Shown here in pieces: positions 11,321-21,516 of a DNA stretch of 64,000 bases. Source of the stretch: Pseudo-nitzschia pungens. Its lineage: Eukaryota; Bacillariophyta; Bacillariophyceae; Bacillariales; Bacillariaceae. Within the stretch, counting starts at the first letter, position 1, and each line of letters begins with the position of its first letter. Below the pieces are notes generated by a model, which saw nothing but the letters and a program-made list of their open reading frames with translations, made no database searches and had not been told where the DNA came from. The stretch covers positions 7,537,001 through 7,601,000 of the forward strand of contig CM074758.1 in the NCBI GenBank assembly GCA_037355855.1, given 5' to 3'. The position numbers and the translations under genes are program-made.

Positions 11321-12585
11321 GTGAGTGAGTGAGGGATGACAAGGCGTTGTCGCCGCCGCCGCCACCCCCGCAATTTCGAGCCCGGACGACTGTCTGTGTG
11401 TGTGTCTGCCTGGGATAGGGCGAAACAAATGAGAAGAAAAACCAAAAGTGTATCCATCTGGAATGGCAAATCATATTATGTAATAAATAGTATGGTAAAA
11501 TAATAATAATAATAATAATAGTATAGTATAGTATATTGGATTGCATTCTGCCGTTGCAGATGTCTAGTACGGTAGGATGTCTAGGGTTGTGGCATTTCGA
11601 CCGTGTGATGGAAAGGCGGCGATACAATAGCATCGCGTTTACCCGCCCACCAATATACAGTACAATACAATATACAGTATACCTTAATTGGTACACGTAG
11701 TAGCAGTAGTAGTAGTAGTACTAGTGATATCCTAGCATTGTTGAAATGGCAACACTGCAACTCGTCCATCTTTCGATTTCCCAAAAAAAAATCCTTTGTG
11801 AGATCCAATGCACGCACGTAGTACGGTAGGTGTAATGTGGAACTGGAGTTCTCCGGAGATTGAATCAATCAATCATTCTTGGGCTTGGCTGTAATAAATT
11901 GAAAACCTACTTGATTGAATAATACAAAGTAAATACTTCTAATGAATAATGATCCTCATCCTGGTGAGATGACGAAAAGCAAGATCACCCAAGCAAGTCA
12001 AGAGAGAGGAGAGGTCAATTTTTTCGGAGTGCGCAACTTTTGGGTGCATTTCCCTCGTTCCTTGCCGCGCTTTTCTACTAGCACGCGTAATTACCGTACA
12101 AAGCGCGGTATCCAGTATCCACAATACCACCGATAACCTTACTTGTACTTATCGGTAAATCCTTTCACAACGCGAGTCTCTCCTCTCTCAATCAATCAAT
12201 CCAAAAAATAAGTGCCGACACGACACGACACAAGCATATCGAAGACGATAATCGCTTCGAGGATGGACCCAGATTTCTCGACGACTGCTCTGAATAACAA
12301 TACTGTAATACAACGCAACAGATCGCATCCATTCCGCCAACGAGACACGAGACGAGACGAGACGAGACGAGACGAGACTCGCCCATAAAATAAAATTCGA
12401 TACTATCCTCCACGGTCACATCACTCGCAGCAGCTGTCCCGGGCACCGTCATTATTATTATCTCTTATTATTATTGTTTACCGCATCCGACAATCCTCTC
12501 TCGCTGGTGACGCTCCTCAATAATCATTGTATTTATATATATATATAATATAATCACAGCAACAAAAACAGCAACCAAGAACAAC
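11321..12585. other. Intergenic, low complexity
   Basis: No supported gene. It contains ATA/TAA trinucleotide runs (about 11500-11530), TAG repeats (about 11700-11722) and a GAGAC pentanucleotide array (about 12345-12377). A TATATATATATAATATAATC stretch at 12535-12554 lies about 30 bases before the bromodomain ATG and could serve as a core promoter. Confidence 0.5.
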
Positions 12586-13521
12586 ATGCCCCCCGCCCCC
12601 GGACAAGAAGAACCCCTCAAGCGCATCACAAAGATCGTGAATTCCCTCCTGGCCAACGAGGACTGCGCCCCCTTTCGGGAACCCGTCGATTGGAGGGGAC
12701 TGGAACTCTTCGACTATCCCCAGATCATCACCAACATGATGGACCTGGGCACCATCAAGAGACGCATCGAGAGGGGGAACTACTCGACGGCCCACCAGGT
12801 GGCGGAGGACATTCGATTGGTCTGGAGGAACTGCATGACGTACAACGCCGACGGCTCGGATTTCTGGCTCCTGGCCAAGTCGTACGCCCGCCGCTTCGAG
12901 GACCGGTACCGCAAGATCCGGCAGGAGTACGACGTGGGCGAGGGCATCGAAAAAGGCGGCAAGGAAAGCGGATCCTCCGGAAGCAACACGGGCAAGGGGG
13001 GAGGAGGAAGCTCCTCGGGGGGGGGAGGAAGCAAGTCGAGGTCGAGCCGATCGCCCTCCGGCGGCGGCAACAGCAGCAGCAACAACAATGGAAGCAACCA
13101 CAACAACAATGCCTCGAGCTCGGCGTCCCACGCGGGAGGCGGCGGGGTTCCCGCGGCTCCTCCGACCCTGGACGCCCGGGCGAGGTTCGGGAGCAATCTG
13201 TTTTTGCTGAGCGGGGTGGAACTCGGCCACGTCTTGACGATGTGCGAGCTGGAGTGTCCCGAATCCCTCGAACACCGCAGCAGCGCCTGCTCGTCCTCGT
13301 CGTCGTCCTCCTCCTCCTCCACGCTCTCGAGGTACCACATCGAGATCAACGTCGACGCGATCCCGACCGACATTTTCGCGACGCTCAACACGTACGTGAC
13401 GCAAAAAGTGGGGGCGAGCGGAGCCGGAGGAGGCGGGAGCGGCCACCACCAAGGCGGGAGCGCCGCGTCACCGGCGAGCGACGCCGGGGGCGGCAGGAAT
13501 CGAAAACGGCAGCGCAAGTAA
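12586..13521 (+). CDS. Bromodomain + ET-like domain protein (minimal BET-like)
   Basis: A single exon of 311 residues. Residues about 8-115 form a bromodomain: ITKIVNSLLANEDCAPFREPVDW (ZA region), DYPQIITNMMDLGTIKRRIERGNY (the PMDLxTIxxxL region), and VRNCMTYN-like wording with the acetyl-lysine-binding Asn at about 87 in CMTYNADGS. A Gly/Ser/Asn linker of about 75 residues follows, then about 200-285 resembles an NET/extraterminal domain (LFLLSGVELGHVLTMCELECPESLE ... YHIEINVDAIPTDIFATLNTYVTQKV). A basic tail ends in RNRKRQRK. BET proteins bind acetylated histones through the bromodomain and recruit partners through ET. One bromodomain plus ET is typical of plant GTE-like and protist versions. 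The ET part carries a poly-Ser insert, so that call is less certain. Confidence 0.85.
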   Translation: MPPAPGQEEPLKRITKIVNSLLANEDCAPFREPVDWRGLELFDYPQIITNMMDLGTIKRRIERGNYSTAHQVAEDIRLVWRNCMTYNADGSDFWLLAKSYARRFEDRYRKIRQEYDVGEGIEKGGKESGSSGSNTGKGGGGSSSGGGGSKSRSSRSPSGGGNSSSNNNGSNHNNNASSSASHAGGGGVPAAPPTLDARARFGSNLFLLSGVELGHVLTMCELECPESLEHRSSACSSSSSSSSSSTLSRYHIEINVDAIPTDIFATLNTYVTQKVGASGAGGGGSGHHQGGSAASPASDAGGGRNRKRQRK

Positions 13522-14036
13522 TGGAATGGAATGGAATGGACCGCACTGCACATGGACTGCACATGGACTGCAGCACATGGATTTAAATGAAATGAAATGA
13601 AATGAAATGGAATGGACTGCAGTGCGGCGCATGCCTCACTCGGGTGCAAAAGGCGAAGGAGCCGCGGACATGGAATGCGTTCGTTGGTTGCAGCAGCGAA
13701 CCGTTCGACCATCGTGATCAGAACTACCGGGAAACTATTGTAATATAGTACATTATATTATTAATAACAACAACAGACTAAATAATAATAATATTGTCAA
13801 TCGAAACACCACGCGACAGTGTGGAATGAATCGTTGTTTGCAAAACTGTGGCTCCGTCCGCATGCAATTCTACGCGTACATATTCATCATTCATACGCAC
13901 CATAAAAGGTATGTATGCTCGATCATGCGGGCACACGCCCGAGTGTCGGTCGGTCGGTTCGTTTGTTCGTTCGTTTTTTGCGTATGTGCGTATATGCGTG
14001 CCTGCCTGCCTGCCATTCCCCGTGCCACGAAATCGT
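13522..14036. other. Spacer between convergent genes
   Basis: Starts with GGAAT and GAAAT pentanucleotide arrays and short CACATGGACTGCA repeats (13522-13620). No gene is supported. Confidence 0.5.
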
Positions 14037-14092
14037 TCATGCTTCGCTGCAATCCCACACCAGCTTGGTCCGGACGGGAGACGGATCCGACA

Positions 14093-14123
<31 letters not shown>

Positions 14124-15117
14124 CCGATTGTTGTTTTGCGACTGCCAGAGCAGTCCCTCTCGCAGATCGCCGAGGGGAACCACGTGCGCCGGCGGACACT
14201 CGAGATCCTCTTCCAGCACCAGCCTCGACAGGGTTTCCACCATGGATGCGCGACCGGAACAATTCGTGATAGCATTGGTATTGGCAGTATTGCTGGCCGC
14301 GTGGTTCTTCGTCTCGTTCCGGTGCTGGCGCACCATCCACCGCGAGTGCCAGTATCCGCGGGCCGTGAGGTCGCCAAAGATCAGCTGGGGGGTGGCGAGC
14401 TCGACCGGATGTCCCGACATGCCGCCGTAGGTCACCAGGGTGCCGCCGCCGCCGCTGTCGCTGCCACCCGTGCCGGGTTCCAGCAACCGGAGCAGCAGCC
14501 CCGCGCTGTCTCCCCCGACGGCGTTCAGCGCCAGTTTCGGGAGGGATCGCGTCGGAGAGAGGTCTCGGAGTCGCTCCTGCATCGCACGGAGGGCGTCCCG
14601 ATCGATGGTCCTCCTCCTCCTCTTGCTTCCCGGGTTCGAGTCGGCGTCGGCGTCGGCGTCGACAAAGAAGTCTTCTTCCGCCACGACCAACGCGTTCTTG
14701 CCGACGCGGGTCAGGTAGTCGACCATTTCGTCAAAGGACTCTCTCGATCGGCCGTGGCGGCGGACGATGCTGACCATGCGCGGCGTTGGTTCTGGTTTTG
14801 ACGCATTCGTTTTCGTGTTCGTCTCCGAACCAAGCACCGACGACGCCGCGATCTGGCTGGCCAGGAATCCGACGCCCGAATTTCCCGCGTTCTGAATCAC
14901 CGGGCCTCCGTCTCGCGACTCGGGAGGCCAAAAATCCGACAGGAGCCGCAGGGCGGTCCCCCCGAGCTGGCAGAGGGACGATCCCCCCGGTCCCAGTCTG
15001 CGGAGGACCGTTTCGGGGACGGGCAGGACCGCCGAAGCCGGCACCCAAAGCGACGATCGGAGGCTCCCGAGGCCCGGGAGTCCCAGAAACACGAGCGTGC
15101 CCGGTGAGAGCGACGAT

Positions 15118-15149
<32 letters not shown>

Positions 15150-15689
15150 TGACGATGACGAGTGGGTGATTCGCCCCCACCCCTCGGATCCAATCACGGG
15201 ATCCCGGTCCCAGTACCGGCCGATGCAGCGGTCCGAGGCCAAAGAGAGTCCCTTCCACGATACGGATGAGGACGCGGAGGATCTCGATGCGACTGTCGGT
15301 GTCGGCGTGGATGCGGATGCGGATAGAGATGCGGATAGAGATGCGGATGCGGATAGAGATGCGTAGGGCGACGGATAGGGCGACGGATACCGGCCCTGGA
15401 CCGTGTTGACGTCCGCCGGGTTCCACGGAGCGTGCAGCATTTCGACCCGGACCAGTTCTTCCCTTTCGTCGTCCTCGTTTGCGGGCGGCGGGGGATCTCG
15501 GTCGCCGATGGAAGGATCCGAGCGATAGGCGAGAACCTCGCTCGGGTCGGCTCCGTAGCGCGGGTAGGACACTTCGTGGTAGCAACGGCGTCGGATGCGC
15601 AGCCTCGGAGTCGTTGCGGTTGCCGCCCGGTGCAGCAGGAAGAGGGTGTCGCGTCGTCCCTTTGTTGCGAACGGCATTGCGAACGGCAT
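14037..15689 (-). CDS. Mitochondrial enoyl-[acyl-carrier] reductase, MECR/ETR1 family
   Basis: A medium-chain dehydrogenase/reductase that, in the known family, reduces trans-2-enoyl thioesters with NADPH in mitochondrial type II fatty-acid synthesis. Diagnostic pieces in order: MLHAPWNPADVNTVQGRYP (the Tyr of this motif is catalytic in yeast Etr1), the nucleotide-binding turn VIQNAGNSGVGFLASQIA, PKLALNAVGGDSAGLLLRLL, GTLVTYGGMSGHPVELATPQLIFGDLTARGYW. The N-terminus is basic and Ser/Thr-rich with no acidic residues at first, consistent with a mitochondrial presequence. The frame also has a GTG at 15701, but ATG at 15689 is the first Met; MPFA codons repeat here as a 12-nt unit. At 550 residues it is far longer than the usual 370-400, through inserts of Ser/Ala/Pro repeats, poly-Ser and Asp/Ala repeats between core strands. 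Confidence 0.88.
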
Positions 15690-15763
15690 TGCGAACGGCA
15701 CTCGCCCGTTGATCGATTGGTGTCCGTCGCTTTCTCGTTCGTCCCGTCCCTCGAAACGAGCAA

Positions 15764-15785
15764 CAAAAAATAATAAGAGATTATC
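15764..15785 (+). repeat. Boundary repeat 1 (left end of unit A)
   Basis: AAAAAATAATAAGAGATTAT, matching the core of the boundary repeats at 17962 and 21482. It lies about 75 bases upstream of the MECR start codon. Confidence 0.5.
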
Positions 15786-16609
15786 TATACATAAGAAACA
15801 CTAGTCGAGACCAACGTCCTTTATTTTCCGCGCGGTTTCCGGGCAGTCTAACGGCAACGTTACTATTATAAGACTACGTAAAGTCACTGCGTAGGACTAA
15901 TTCTAACCAATCAAAATCAACCATCCGTACATACGCCCGCCGCAACAACCAAACCACACGGTTCACAAAATAAAGACGAAAAACACGAAAACAGGAAAAC
16001 AGGAACAACGACGATGAAAACAACAAGGAAAACAACAACAACAACAACAACACCAGCGAACGCCTAGTAGTACTGCTGTAATGTAAAGAAATAATTAATC
16101 GTAATCGTAATCGTAATCGTAATCGTAATTGTAATTGTAATTGTAAATGTAATCGTTGTCGTCGTCGTCGTCGTTGCCGTCGTCGTCTAACTCAAGCAAA
16201 ACGACTTAGCCTTTCGGACATGATTTTCAAGGGAGGAAATCGACTTCTTCTTTGTCTTCAAGAGGGTCGGTCCCTTGCAGCAGCAGCAGCAGCAGCAGCA
16301 GGAACGTCGATGAATTGCAACTTTGTTTGTGTACCGGCATTCACAAAAGATCAGGATTGTGTTGTTGTTGTTTCTCTGCATTCACGAAAGACTGGGATCA
16401 TCATCGTGTATTTGGTTCCCTGCACTGAGAAAAGACCGGGATCGTTGTGTATTTGGTTGCAGCTGGAACGTTGATCGATAGCAGCAGCAACAACAATGGC
16501 AGCAGGAACGTCAATTAATTGCAGCAGCAGGCAGCAGGAAGGACTGGGGTCATCATGTTGTTGTTTCTTTGCATTCCCAAAAGATCGGGATCATTGTGTA
16601 TGATGCTGT

Positions 16610-17735
16610 TTGGTGTCGGTGTTGCTGTCGTTGTTTGCTGTCATTGTCGCTGTTCGCTGTCATTGTCGTTGTTTGCTGTTTGCTGTCGCTGTTTGCTGCT
16701 GTCGCTGTTGTTTGCTGTCGTTGTCGTTGTTTGCTGTCGTTGTTGCTGTTTGCTGTTTGTTGTTTCGGCATTTGTTTCAGCGTTTGTTTCTTGTTCTTTG
16801 TTGTAGACCAAAGGGGAGTGTTTTGGTGAAGATGATGATGGTTGTTTGTATGTTGTTATTGCTTGTTGCTGTCACTGTCGGTGTTGGTGTCGCTACTGTT
16901 GCCGTCGCTTTTGTTGCCGTCGCTGTTGTTGTTGTTGCTGTCACTGCTGTTGCTGTCGCTGTCGCTGTTTGCTGTCGCTGTTTGCTGTCGCTGTTTGCTG
17001 TCGCTGTTTGCTGTCGCTGTTTGCTGTCGCTGTTTGCTGTCGCTGTTTGCTGTCACTCTTGCTGGCTGCTGGTTGATTGTTACGCGTTGCTGTCGTTGCT
17101 GTCGTTCATTGTTGTCGTTCGTTGCTATCGTTCGTTGCTGTCGTTCGTTTGCTGTCGTTCGTTGCCGTTGTTCGTTTGCTGTTGTTCGTTGCTGTCGTTC
17201 GTTGCCGTTGTTCGTTTGCTGTTGTTCGTTGCTGTCGTTCGTTGCTGTTGTTCGTTGCTGTTGTTCGTTGCTGTTGTTCGTTGCTGTTGTTCGTTTGCTG
17301 TTGTTCGTTGCTGTTGTTCGTTGCTGTTGTTCGTTGCTGTTGTTCGTTTGCTGTCGTTCGTTTGCTGTCGTTCGTTGCTGTTGTTCGTTGCTGTTGTTCG
17401 TTGCTGTTGTTCGTTTGCTGTTGTTCGTTGCTGTTGTTCGTTGCTGTTGTTCGTTGCTGTTGTTCGTTGCTGTTGTTCGTTTGCTGTCGTTCGTTTGCTG
17501 TCGTTCGTTGCTGTTGTTCGTTGCTGCCGTTCGTTGGTGTCCTTGCTGTCGTTCGTTGCTGTTGTTCGTTGCTGTTGTTCGTTGCTGTCGTTAGTTTGCT
17601 GTCGTTCGTTGCTGTCGTTCCTTGCTGTCGTTCCTTGCTGTCGTTCCTTGCTGTCGTTCGTTTGCTGTCGTTCGTTTGCTGTCGTTCCTTCCTGTCCTTG
17701 CTATTGTTCGTTGCTGTTGTTCGTTGCTGTCAATC
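16610..17735 (+). repeat. 13-nt minisatellite (TTCGTTGCTGTTG unit) with GCTGTCGTTT-type start
   Basis: From about 17085 to 17735 the sequence is almost wholly a 13-nt unit, TTCGTTGCTGTTG, with C/T variants and occasional 14-nt units carrying an extra T. From about 16610 to 17060 a related 12-nt unit (GCTGTTTGCTGTC) dominates. As 13 is not a multiple of 3, every frame cycles through all registers and several long ORFs appear; none is a gene. Confidence 0.85.
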
Positions 17736-17961
17736 GAAATTTATGTGTTTCTTGTCTTTGTTGTTGCACCTCGAGGGGGAGGGGCAGGCAGTGCTCGCAG
17801 AATTCCTTTCTTAAGTGCCCGGTACTTATAGTACCTGGCCTAGCGTAATAATAAATGCAATGACAATAATTTACAGTATTAATCACTAAGTGAGTTTAAC
17901 TACTGACAATATGCGCCACCGCGCGATTTTGTTAATGTAGTCTCTCTCTAGTCTCGACGAG

Positions 17962-17996
17962 GAACATTTTTTCGTAAATATAATAAGAGATTATTA
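17962..17996 (+). repeat. Boundary repeat 2 (junction of units A and B)
   Basis: GAACATTTTTTCGTAAATAT followed by AATAAGAGATTATTA. It matches the copy at 21482 with few differences and boundary repeat 1 over TAATAAGAGATTAT. Confidence 0.6.
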
Positions 17997-18190
17997 TTAG
18001 TATATATAAACAGTATCTGACACCTCTCTTAACGATGTGCGTGCAGTTTTAATCCTTACGATCCCTTTCTCTGACACAATATCGTAAGTGCTTGGGACTA
18101 ATTATTAACCAATCAAATTCAACCATAGTACGCGCGATCGCACGGCCTTGAGGTGCTTGTGAGAAGAATACTTTCAAAGAAACAAACTTT

Positions 18191-18345
18191 CTGACACAGA
18201 AACAAACTCCTTATGTATTAAGAAACAAACAACTCCATATGTAGTAAGAAACAAACACTGTTTAAAAAGAAACACATAAATTTCGATTCGAAATGCCGAA
18301 ACGCCGCAACAAACAAAGACGACAAACACATAAATTTCGATTCGA
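18191..18345 (+). repeat. Left inverted arm of unit B
   Basis: Its reverse complement reads GTGTTTGTCGTCTTTG, TTTCGGC, AAATTTATGTGTTT, AAACAGTGTTTGTTTCTT and AGTTTGTTTCTGTGTC in the same order as 21066-21250. AAGAAACAAACACTGTTT (18246-18263) is an exact 18-bp inverted match. A 12-bp ATTCGAACGTCG array (about 18338-18400) follows. Confidence 0.7.
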
Positions 18346-18524
18346 ACGTCGATTCGAACGTCGATTCGAACGTCGATTCGATTCGAACGTCGATTCGAAC
18401 AAAGAGGACAGCAAACGAAACTGAACTGAACTAAACTAAACTAAACAAAACAAATGAAACGACCGAACAAACAAAACACACAAAACACACGTATGTAAAC
18501 CGTCAGATTAATTATCGTAGTACA

Positions 18525-20804
18525 TTAAATTGTTTGAAGAATTTGGTTGTTGTCTTGCACCACAGCGCCCCGTACGGAGCCTTGTGGTTGTCGTTGTCGT
18601 GGTCGTGCCGCTGCCGGCGTTTCCATCGTAAACGACTTAGCCTTTACAAGATGTTTGTGGAGCGTCGAAAGCGTCTTCTTATTGGTGGTTGCCATGAACT
18701 CATCCCCTTCTGTCAGCACTGCCTCCAACGATTGCCCGGCAGCAACTCTACCCTTCACAAACTCTATAATATGTTTGAGTCTTGAGAATTGCTTCTGGTC
18801 AGCAGCATTGTAATGCTTTCGCCATTTGTTGCGACTCTTCTTCTCAAGCTCTTCAATCCCACCAGGGAAATTGTCGTTGTCTTCGAACTCGCCAAGCCCA
18901 AACCACTCATTCCACATCGACGAAACGGACGCGTGATTACGGAACACTGTTTTCCTTTTTTCCACGACGAGGGTAGTACCACGAGTCCTCGTCGCGCTTG
19001 TTGCCGCGTCGACTCCTGCTGTTGCTGCTGTTGGTGCTGCGACTTGTTGTATGAGTGGGTGACTAAACACGTGCTGCATAAAATCGATGATTTGATTGGT
19101 CCTCGTATCCTGCTGATCTCTGAATTCAGTAACCGAATGCTCTAAACGTTGAAAGCCTCGTTCATAGTCCCGTGACAAATTACAGATTTCGGAATGAATG
19201 TTGTGCAACCGGTCACGAAATCCTGGAAGAGCAACATCCATACTCCGTTCGATCGACGTAGTTTCTGAAGTTGTTTCAACGACCGTCACCTTGGCAATGA
19301 GTGCCTCCTGATAATCCTTGAACAACTGTGTTCTGAAAACGGGCAAGGAGAAGACCTTATGATTCCTACCCTTGTGGAGTAACATGGCAGCATCCTGCAG
19401 TACGACACACTGTAAATTGAGTAGAAGGTCAAAGAATGCTCTGGCTGTTGTTCGCTCCGGTTTCCCGTCGACTGTCTTGATTGCGTTCTCGAGGAATGGA
19501 AAAACTTGATCTCGAAGCTCTTGCGGTGGGTCCAGCGTACTTCGTGGCAAGTAGTAACCACGTCTGTCTTGCGAATGCCCTGCCATCGCTCGCATTGCCT
19601 TCAACAGTAGCTTCGCCGAATATCGATCCTCTCGTACATTAAGATTCCAATTTCCGAGCATCTTGATAAACTCTGGATCAACCTCTTTCAACTCTAAATC
19701 AACCGCACCTGTGCCACGGCCGAAGTGGACAAAATGCTTGGACGCGATTTGCAACGTGTTGCATGCATTTTTCATGGTTTTCGCATAAGCTTGATCCGTG
19801 ATGGATTTCGTGCTCATCGGTTTGGTACAGTCGGTGAGTAATTTGACGTCAAACCAGGATTCGTTCACTCCAAAGTCGTATACAGCAAGCTCCCCTGTCA
19901 AATGGAACCGTGCCATCAAGTAGAAACCCAACGCACCAATGGGACACATGGCAACGTTTTTGTTTCTTATCACCCGTCCATACAATGTTTTGTTACCGTT
20001 TGTTTTCCCCGTGGCGATTTTCATGATCAAGATTTGGCACGGATGGACGCCTTCGTCAAGTTTAAGAATATTGCACAGATCAGACAGCTCGCATTTGAAT
20101 AAGGATTCGCCCCGCAACACACCACCATGCGTCATAAGGAAACAGTATCGATCCCTCAACGCAGCAATGTGGTAATAGTCTCTGTTACGATTCTTTGCAA
20201 ACAAGAAATCTTCGATGCGCTCTATGTTCTGAACGTTCATGTACGGTGACAACATGTGGTCTATCTTCTCATCGTATCGCGCCTTTTTGACTCTTTGTTT
20301 CCTTTCATTCACGACCTTCATCAACTGATTAACTCTATCCGATCGAACCTGTTCTGACGTAAGATTATTGGCGTTTTGACTTTGCTGGTGTTTCAACAAT
20401 CTGAGACACGCGCACAAGGTGTGATTCACTACGTCGTGTCCTACAGGATCTTCGGCGCTTTCGTGGTAGAGTTTGGCCTCGCAATCGTCTTTGCTGTTGC
20501 TGTTGTATTTCGCCATGACCGCATTGAAATCGTCGACGTCGAAGATCGGTTGTAGTGCTTCGTTCTTCTTCTTGCGTCCTCTTTTTCTTCTTGCACGATA
20601 TGCGTGGTAGAAAACAAAGCCAAACACCTTTTCCTCTGTTACTGTTTCGGGATAATCCAGGAAACCAAATACAGTTCTACAGTATTCTTTGAATTCTGCT
20701 TGTTTCCTCGCATAGGCAAGTCTTGTATTTTCTGGAACACCATCAATGTCATCCTGTTGGACCTGCCTTGCTGCTTGGGCAAATAAACCACTTGTGTAAG
20801 GCAT
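18525..20804 (-). CDS. Crypton-type tyrosine recombinase (Ndc10-like core + GCR1_C-like domain)
   Basis: A 759-residue intact frame with ATG at 20804. Residues about 20-70 form a SAM-like core-binding region (NTRLAYARKQAEFKEYCR). The catalytic core about 215-420 has Arg231 (THGGVLRGESLFKCELSDL), a Lys in the GKTNGNKTLYGRV hairpin, His360-x-x-Arg363 (HFGRGTGAV), Trp386 (GNWN) and a candidate nucleophile Tyr395 (DRYSAKL), nine residues after the Trp as in Cre. AMAGHSQDRRGYYLPR closes the domain as in Ndc10-like proteins. Residues about 628-688 (SSMWNEWFGLGEF...KWRKHYNAAD...RLKHIIEFV) match the GCR1_C DNA-binding domain that fungal Cryptons carry. In known Cryptons this enzyme excises and integrates the element through a circular intermediate. 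No intron, stop or frameshift is seen, so the gene could be active. Confidence 0.8.
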   Translation of the reverse strand: MPYTSGLFAQAARQVQQDDIDGVPENTRLAYARKQAEFKEYCRTVFGFLDYPETVTEEKVFGFVFYHAYRARRKRGRKKKNEALQPIFDVDDFNAVMAKYNSNSKDDCEAKLYHESAEDPVGHDVVNHTLCACLRLLKHQQSQNANNLTSEQVRSDRVNQLMKVVNERKQRVKKARYDEKIDHMLSPYMNVQNIERIEDFLFAKNRNRDYYHIAALRDRYCFLMTHGGVLRGESLFKCELSDLCNILKLDEGVHPCQILIMKIATGKTNGNKTLYGRVIRNKNVAMCPIGALGFYLMARFHLTGELAVYDFGVNESWFDVKLLTDCTKPMSTKSITDQAYAKTMKNACNTLQIASKHFVHFGRGTGAVDLELKEVDPEFIKMLGNWNLNVREDRYSAKLLLKAMRAMAGHSQDRRGYYLPRSTLDPPQELRDQVFPFLENAIKTVDGKPERTTARAFFDLLLNLQCVVLQDAAMLLHKGRNHKVFSLPVFRTQLFKDYQEALIAKVTVVETTSETTSIERSMDVALPGFRDRLHNIHSEICNLSRDYERGFQRLEHSVTEFRDQQDTRTNQIIDFMQHVFSHPLIQQVAAPTAATAGVDAATSATRTRGTTLVVEKRKTVFRNHASVSSMWNEWFGLGEFEDNDNFPGGIEELEKKSRNKWRKHYNAADQKQFSRLKHIIEFVKGRVAAGQSLEAVLTEGDEFMATTNKKTLSTLHKHLVKAKSFTMETPAAARPRQRQPQGSVRGAVVQDNNQILQTI

Positions 20805-21065
20805 TGCTGGAGATTTTGTGTTTCGGTGTTTTGGCGTTTTGTTTAGTCGTTCATCGTCGTGTTTTGGTGTTGTTTCAGCGTTTTGGCGTTTCGGCTTCGG
20901 CGTTGCGGCGTTGCGGCGTTGCGGCGTTTTGCTTGTTTCGGCGTTTTGCTTGTTTCTGTTTCCTTCTTGTTTGTTGGAGGTTTGCTTGCTGGAGACAAAG
21001 GGGAGTGTTTTTGTTGAGGGTAATGGGTGTTTTTAGCTGCTGTACTTGTTGTTGTTGTTGTTGTT

Positions 21066-21250
21066 GTGTGTGTTTGTCGTCTTTGTTGTGTTTCGGCGTT
21101 TCGAATTGAAATTTATGTGTTTGTTTCGGCGTTTCGAATTGAAATTTACCTACCGTATGTGTTTGTTCTTTTTGTTGCTGTTTGGGCCCGGTGTCCAAGT
21201 TGTAGAAAACAGTGTTTGTTTCTTGTTAATAGTTTGTTTCTTGTGTGTCC
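21066..21250 (+). repeat. Right inverted arm of unit B
   Basis: Inverted counterpart of 18191-18345. It lies about 260-450 bases upstream of the recombinase start and so probably also holds its promoter. The segment TTTCGGCGTTTCGAATTGAA is itself present twice in tandem (21091 and 21125). Confidence 0.7.
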
Positions 21251-21481
21251 TAACTCTGAACTCGCGCATGCCCTTGATTCTTCTTCTTGTCTCTTATCAA
21301 AACACTACTTCGTACGTACAAAATAAGAAGTCCCTATGAACTCGTACTAATTATACGCTGATACAGTAATCAATAAGTGTACTTATTAATTGAAGGAGTA
21401 TTGATCAGATATTATTAAATACTGCTTTTGTAAAGCGCGCAAGCGCATGTATCAGACACAGCACGAAAGTATCTGACCCAC

Positions 21482-21516
21482 GAACGTTTTTTGGTAAATA
21501 TAATAATAAGAGATTA
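21482..21516 (+). repeat. Boundary repeat 3 (right end of unit B)
   Basis: GAACGTTTTTTGGTAAATAT followed by AATAATAAGAGATTA; near-identical to 17962-17996. The preceding AGTATCTGACCC also resembles CAGTATCTGACACC just right of repeat 2. Confidence 0.6.

Larger units (their letters stand above)
15764..17996. mobile_element. Unit A: degenerate Crypton-like element, recombinase lost
   Basis: It shares several blocks with the intact unit to its right, in the same order and orientation. Both left ends read AATAAGAGATTAT, then about 110-120 bases later GGACTAATT...AACCAATCAAA.TCAACCAT (15894 and 18096). An AAACGACTTAGCCTTT block (about 16199 and 18629) encodes, on the minus strand, the KAKSF near the recombinase C-terminus. 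AAAGGGGAGTGTTTT follows (about 16810 and 20996), then a GAAATTTATGTGTTT arm (about 17738 and 21107). Between the left end and the third block lie CAG runs and three diverged copies of a CATTCACGAAAGACTGGGATC-like unit (16340-16600); the right part is filled by the 13-nt minisatellite. Only about ten recombinase codons remain. Coordinates are approximate. Confidence 0.6.

Noticed and set aside
16610..17848. 412-codon plus-strand ORF and its 245-250-codon neighbours
   Set aside because: Produced by the 13-nt minisatellite; all frames are open and the product is only Cys/Val/Leu/Phe/Arg repeats.
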